From the IMG/VR virus record IMGVR_UViG_3300024520_007217, positions 1 through 52,535 of that record: a stretch of 52,535 bases of DNA, one strand, 5' to 3'. The number at the start of each line of letters is the position of its first letter. Positions within the stretch are counted from its first letter, which is position 1. The notes beneath the pieces were generated by a model. The model was given only the letters and a program-made list of their open reading frames with translations, made no database searches and had not been told where the DNA came from. The stretch is from a virus. Below are positions 51,487-52,535 of this stretch, piece after piece. The position numbers and the translations under genes are program-made.

Positions 51487-51666
51487 TTAGCCTTCTTGTT
51501 TGGGTAGGGGGACATCAGAATCCTTGTTAAATTGTTTGCTAACTTGTTCCTGAATTTCATTAATGAGTCTGAAGACTTGCCCGAATGGTCTCCCCCCCAG
51601 AGCAGATAAAATTATATTTAGTTCATCTGAACTTAGCACCAAAGTAATTGGTTTTGCCTTTTCCAC
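51487..51666 (-). CDS. Small phage structural-region protein
   Basis: A 59-residue protein from a GTG after AAAGGAGGGCA. It reads MEKAKPITLVLSSDELNIILSALGGRPFGQVFRLINEIQEQVSKQ, then a polar tail. Short proteins with 'ITLxLSxDELNxILxALGxxPFxxVxxLIxxIxxQ' are very common next to phage tail-fibre genes, function unknown (helical, perhaps an assembly helper). It directly follows the tail-fibre-like gene. Confidence 0.75.
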   Translation of the reverse strand: MEKAKPITLVLSSDELNIILSALGGRPFGQVFRLINEIQEQVSKQFNKDSDVPLPKQEG

Positions 51667-51675
51667 TGCCCTCCT

Positions 51676-52535
51676 TTATGGCTGGATCGCCACTTGTTGA
51701 GCTATTCCAGTATTAAAGATGGCCATTAACCTCGTCTTCCCTGCCCCGTTATCATCTGCATATAGGGTCACCGTCCCCGTCGCGCCTGCCCCCGGGGCTG
51801 CCATTTGTGCTATTCCAATGGCCCCCGCACCAATGTCAAGACGGGACGCTGGATCCACCCCGATCCCAACTTGACCATTATTATCTATCCTCATCCGTTC
51901 AGTGCCTCCCTGTGTCGTATTATCTGCGGCAGTCCAGAATGAAATTAAGGTGACAGCGTTTCTTGGCGTATCCCCCCCTCCTATTGCCACTTCTGTGTCA
52001 GATACAGTTGAATTTAAGTTCATCTGAGTAATATCTTCCTCAGAATTTGTATAATGCCTCCCAACTATACGACTCAGCTTATTAGTTGCATCGGTTGATA
52101 CGTCGGCTATCCTGATCTGAAGCGTCCCCCCTAAAATATCTAGTCTGTCCCCAGGTGAAGCCGTGCCAATACCGGTATTCCCTGATGTGTCTATTGTGAG
52201 TCCGTCGTTCCACGTGACCGCGGAGCCTTGCGAGATTCCGGAATCGTATCGAATTTGGAATAAATCTGAGGTTTTGTAAATCTGGAAGTTACTTCCAGCA
52301 TCTGAACTTTTCCAAGACCCATCCCAATAGCTATCAAAATTGAGAGAGATATTATCATGCCCCAGGTGCAAATCTTGCCTGATCGGATAATCATCAACCG
52401 CTGTTGTAATTTGAATATGAGGCCCGGCTGCGTCGGTATCTTCCCCATCTATGGCTAATTTTGCCCAACCAATACCGCCATGAGGAATCGCAGTAGTATT
52501 TATTCCGATTCTGCCATCTGCGTCCACCCTCAACG
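51676..52535 (-). CDS. Tail-fibre or tailspike-like protein, C-terminal part
   Basis: The frame is open to the right edge, so only the last 286 residues are seen. It has the repeated fibre signature GIGTASPGDRLDI and VGIGVDPASRLDI, each preceded by a strand (TIDTSGNTGIG; MRIDNNGQVGIG; MRVDADGRIGIN), alternating with beta-rich segments. This pattern is found in trimeric beta-helical fibres and often in their tails or chaperone junctions. No S74 peptidase dyad is visible at the end. It marks the structural module that continues beyond the window on the same strand as the late genes. Confidence 0.8.
   Translation of the reverse strand, partial: LRVDADGRIGINTTAIPHGGIGWAKLAIDGEDTDAAGPHIQITTAVDDYPIRQDLHLGHDNISLNFDSYWDGSWKSSDAGSNFQIYKTSDLFQIRYDSGISQGSAVTWNDGLTIDTSGNTGIGTASPGDRLDILGGTLQIRIADVSTDATNKLSRIVGRHYTNSEEDITQMNLNSTVSDTEVAIGGGDTPRNAVTLISFWTAADNTTQGGTERMRIDNNGQVGIGVDPASRLDIGAGAIGIAQMAAPGAGATGTVTLYADDNGAGKTRLMAIFNTGIAQQVAIQP

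Overview
The window is part of the genome of a tailed double-stranded DNA phage (Caudoviricetes), or possibly a prophage. Direct evidence is a terminase large and small subunit, a portal protein fused to a MuF-type head protein, a capsid maturation protease/scaffold, a probable major capsid protein, a tail-fibre-like fragment, and a phage replication/recombination module (primase, DnaB-type ATPase, Erf annealing protein, RusA resolvase, replication initiator with iterons). I found no integrase, tRNA, rRNA, CRISPR array or host chromosomal gene. Genes at both edges are cut, and no tape-measure, major tail or baseplate genes are visible, so the phage is larger than the window. Many promoters match the bacterial housekeeping consensus (TTGACA/TATAAT), so the host is a bacterium; its phylum cannot be read safely from the sequence.

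Layout. Positions 1-24 kb are late genes, all on the minus strand and read from right to left: ParB-methyltransferase, small and large terminase, a block of small genes, portal-MuF, a PAPS-reductase-like enzyme, protease/scaffold, major capsid, a free-standing HNH homing endonuclease, then a group of tagged proteins (an ADP-ribosyltransferase, a 1022-residue polyvalent protein with ParB/DdrB-like and zinc-metallopeptidase domains, a 523-residue Cys/His protein), a truncated sulfotransferase, two tandem paralogues, a glycosyltransferase and a helix-hairpin-helix protein. Positions 24-28.8 kb carry a non-coding cluster, membrane proteins and a lipoprotein (possible lysis genes), ThyX, a membrane-anchored winged-helix protein and a MazG-like protein. 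Positions 28.9-36.7 kb hold small minus-strand genes, two pentapeptide-repeat proteins, a SWIM zinc-finger protein and, at 31.6 kb, a lone plus-strand HTH repressor with back-to-back promoters and operators. From 36.7 kb a divergent promoter region starts the plus-strand early block: SWIM protein, giant pentapeptide protein, HTH protein, primase, pentapeptide protein, ParB-methyltransferase plus nuclease, iteron-bearing initiator, zinc-ribbon proteins, helicase, two more methyltransferases, Erf, RusA. After 51.4 kb minus-strand structural genes resume. This fits a circular or permuted map in which the late operon leaves at the left edge and re-enters at the right edge.

How it works together (inference). 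The early block modifies, replicates and recombines DNA. ThyX, MazG and the MYG1-like enzyme adjust nucleotide pools. The HTH switch at 31.6 kb controls at least one neighbouring operon. Late genes package DNA into a capsid that may also carry tagged effector proteins. Several late genes sit directly behind intrinsic terminators, which suggests anti-termination or attenuation.

Most notable signals: (1) a bipartite helix plus SGNWGHxGRxGxxGGS tag shared by the ADP-ribosyltransferase and, twice, by the polyvalent protein; (2) a four-copy, roughly 145-bp structured repeat, always in the same orientation and upstream of genes, twice fused to a phage promoter; (3) an attenuator-like leader RNA before the second ParB-methyltransferase; (4) 22-23 bp iterons inside the replication initiator gene; (5) a leaderless HTH switch; (6) a recurring AGAACA-N4-AGTATA promoter element; (7) many perfect inverted repeats inside reading frames.
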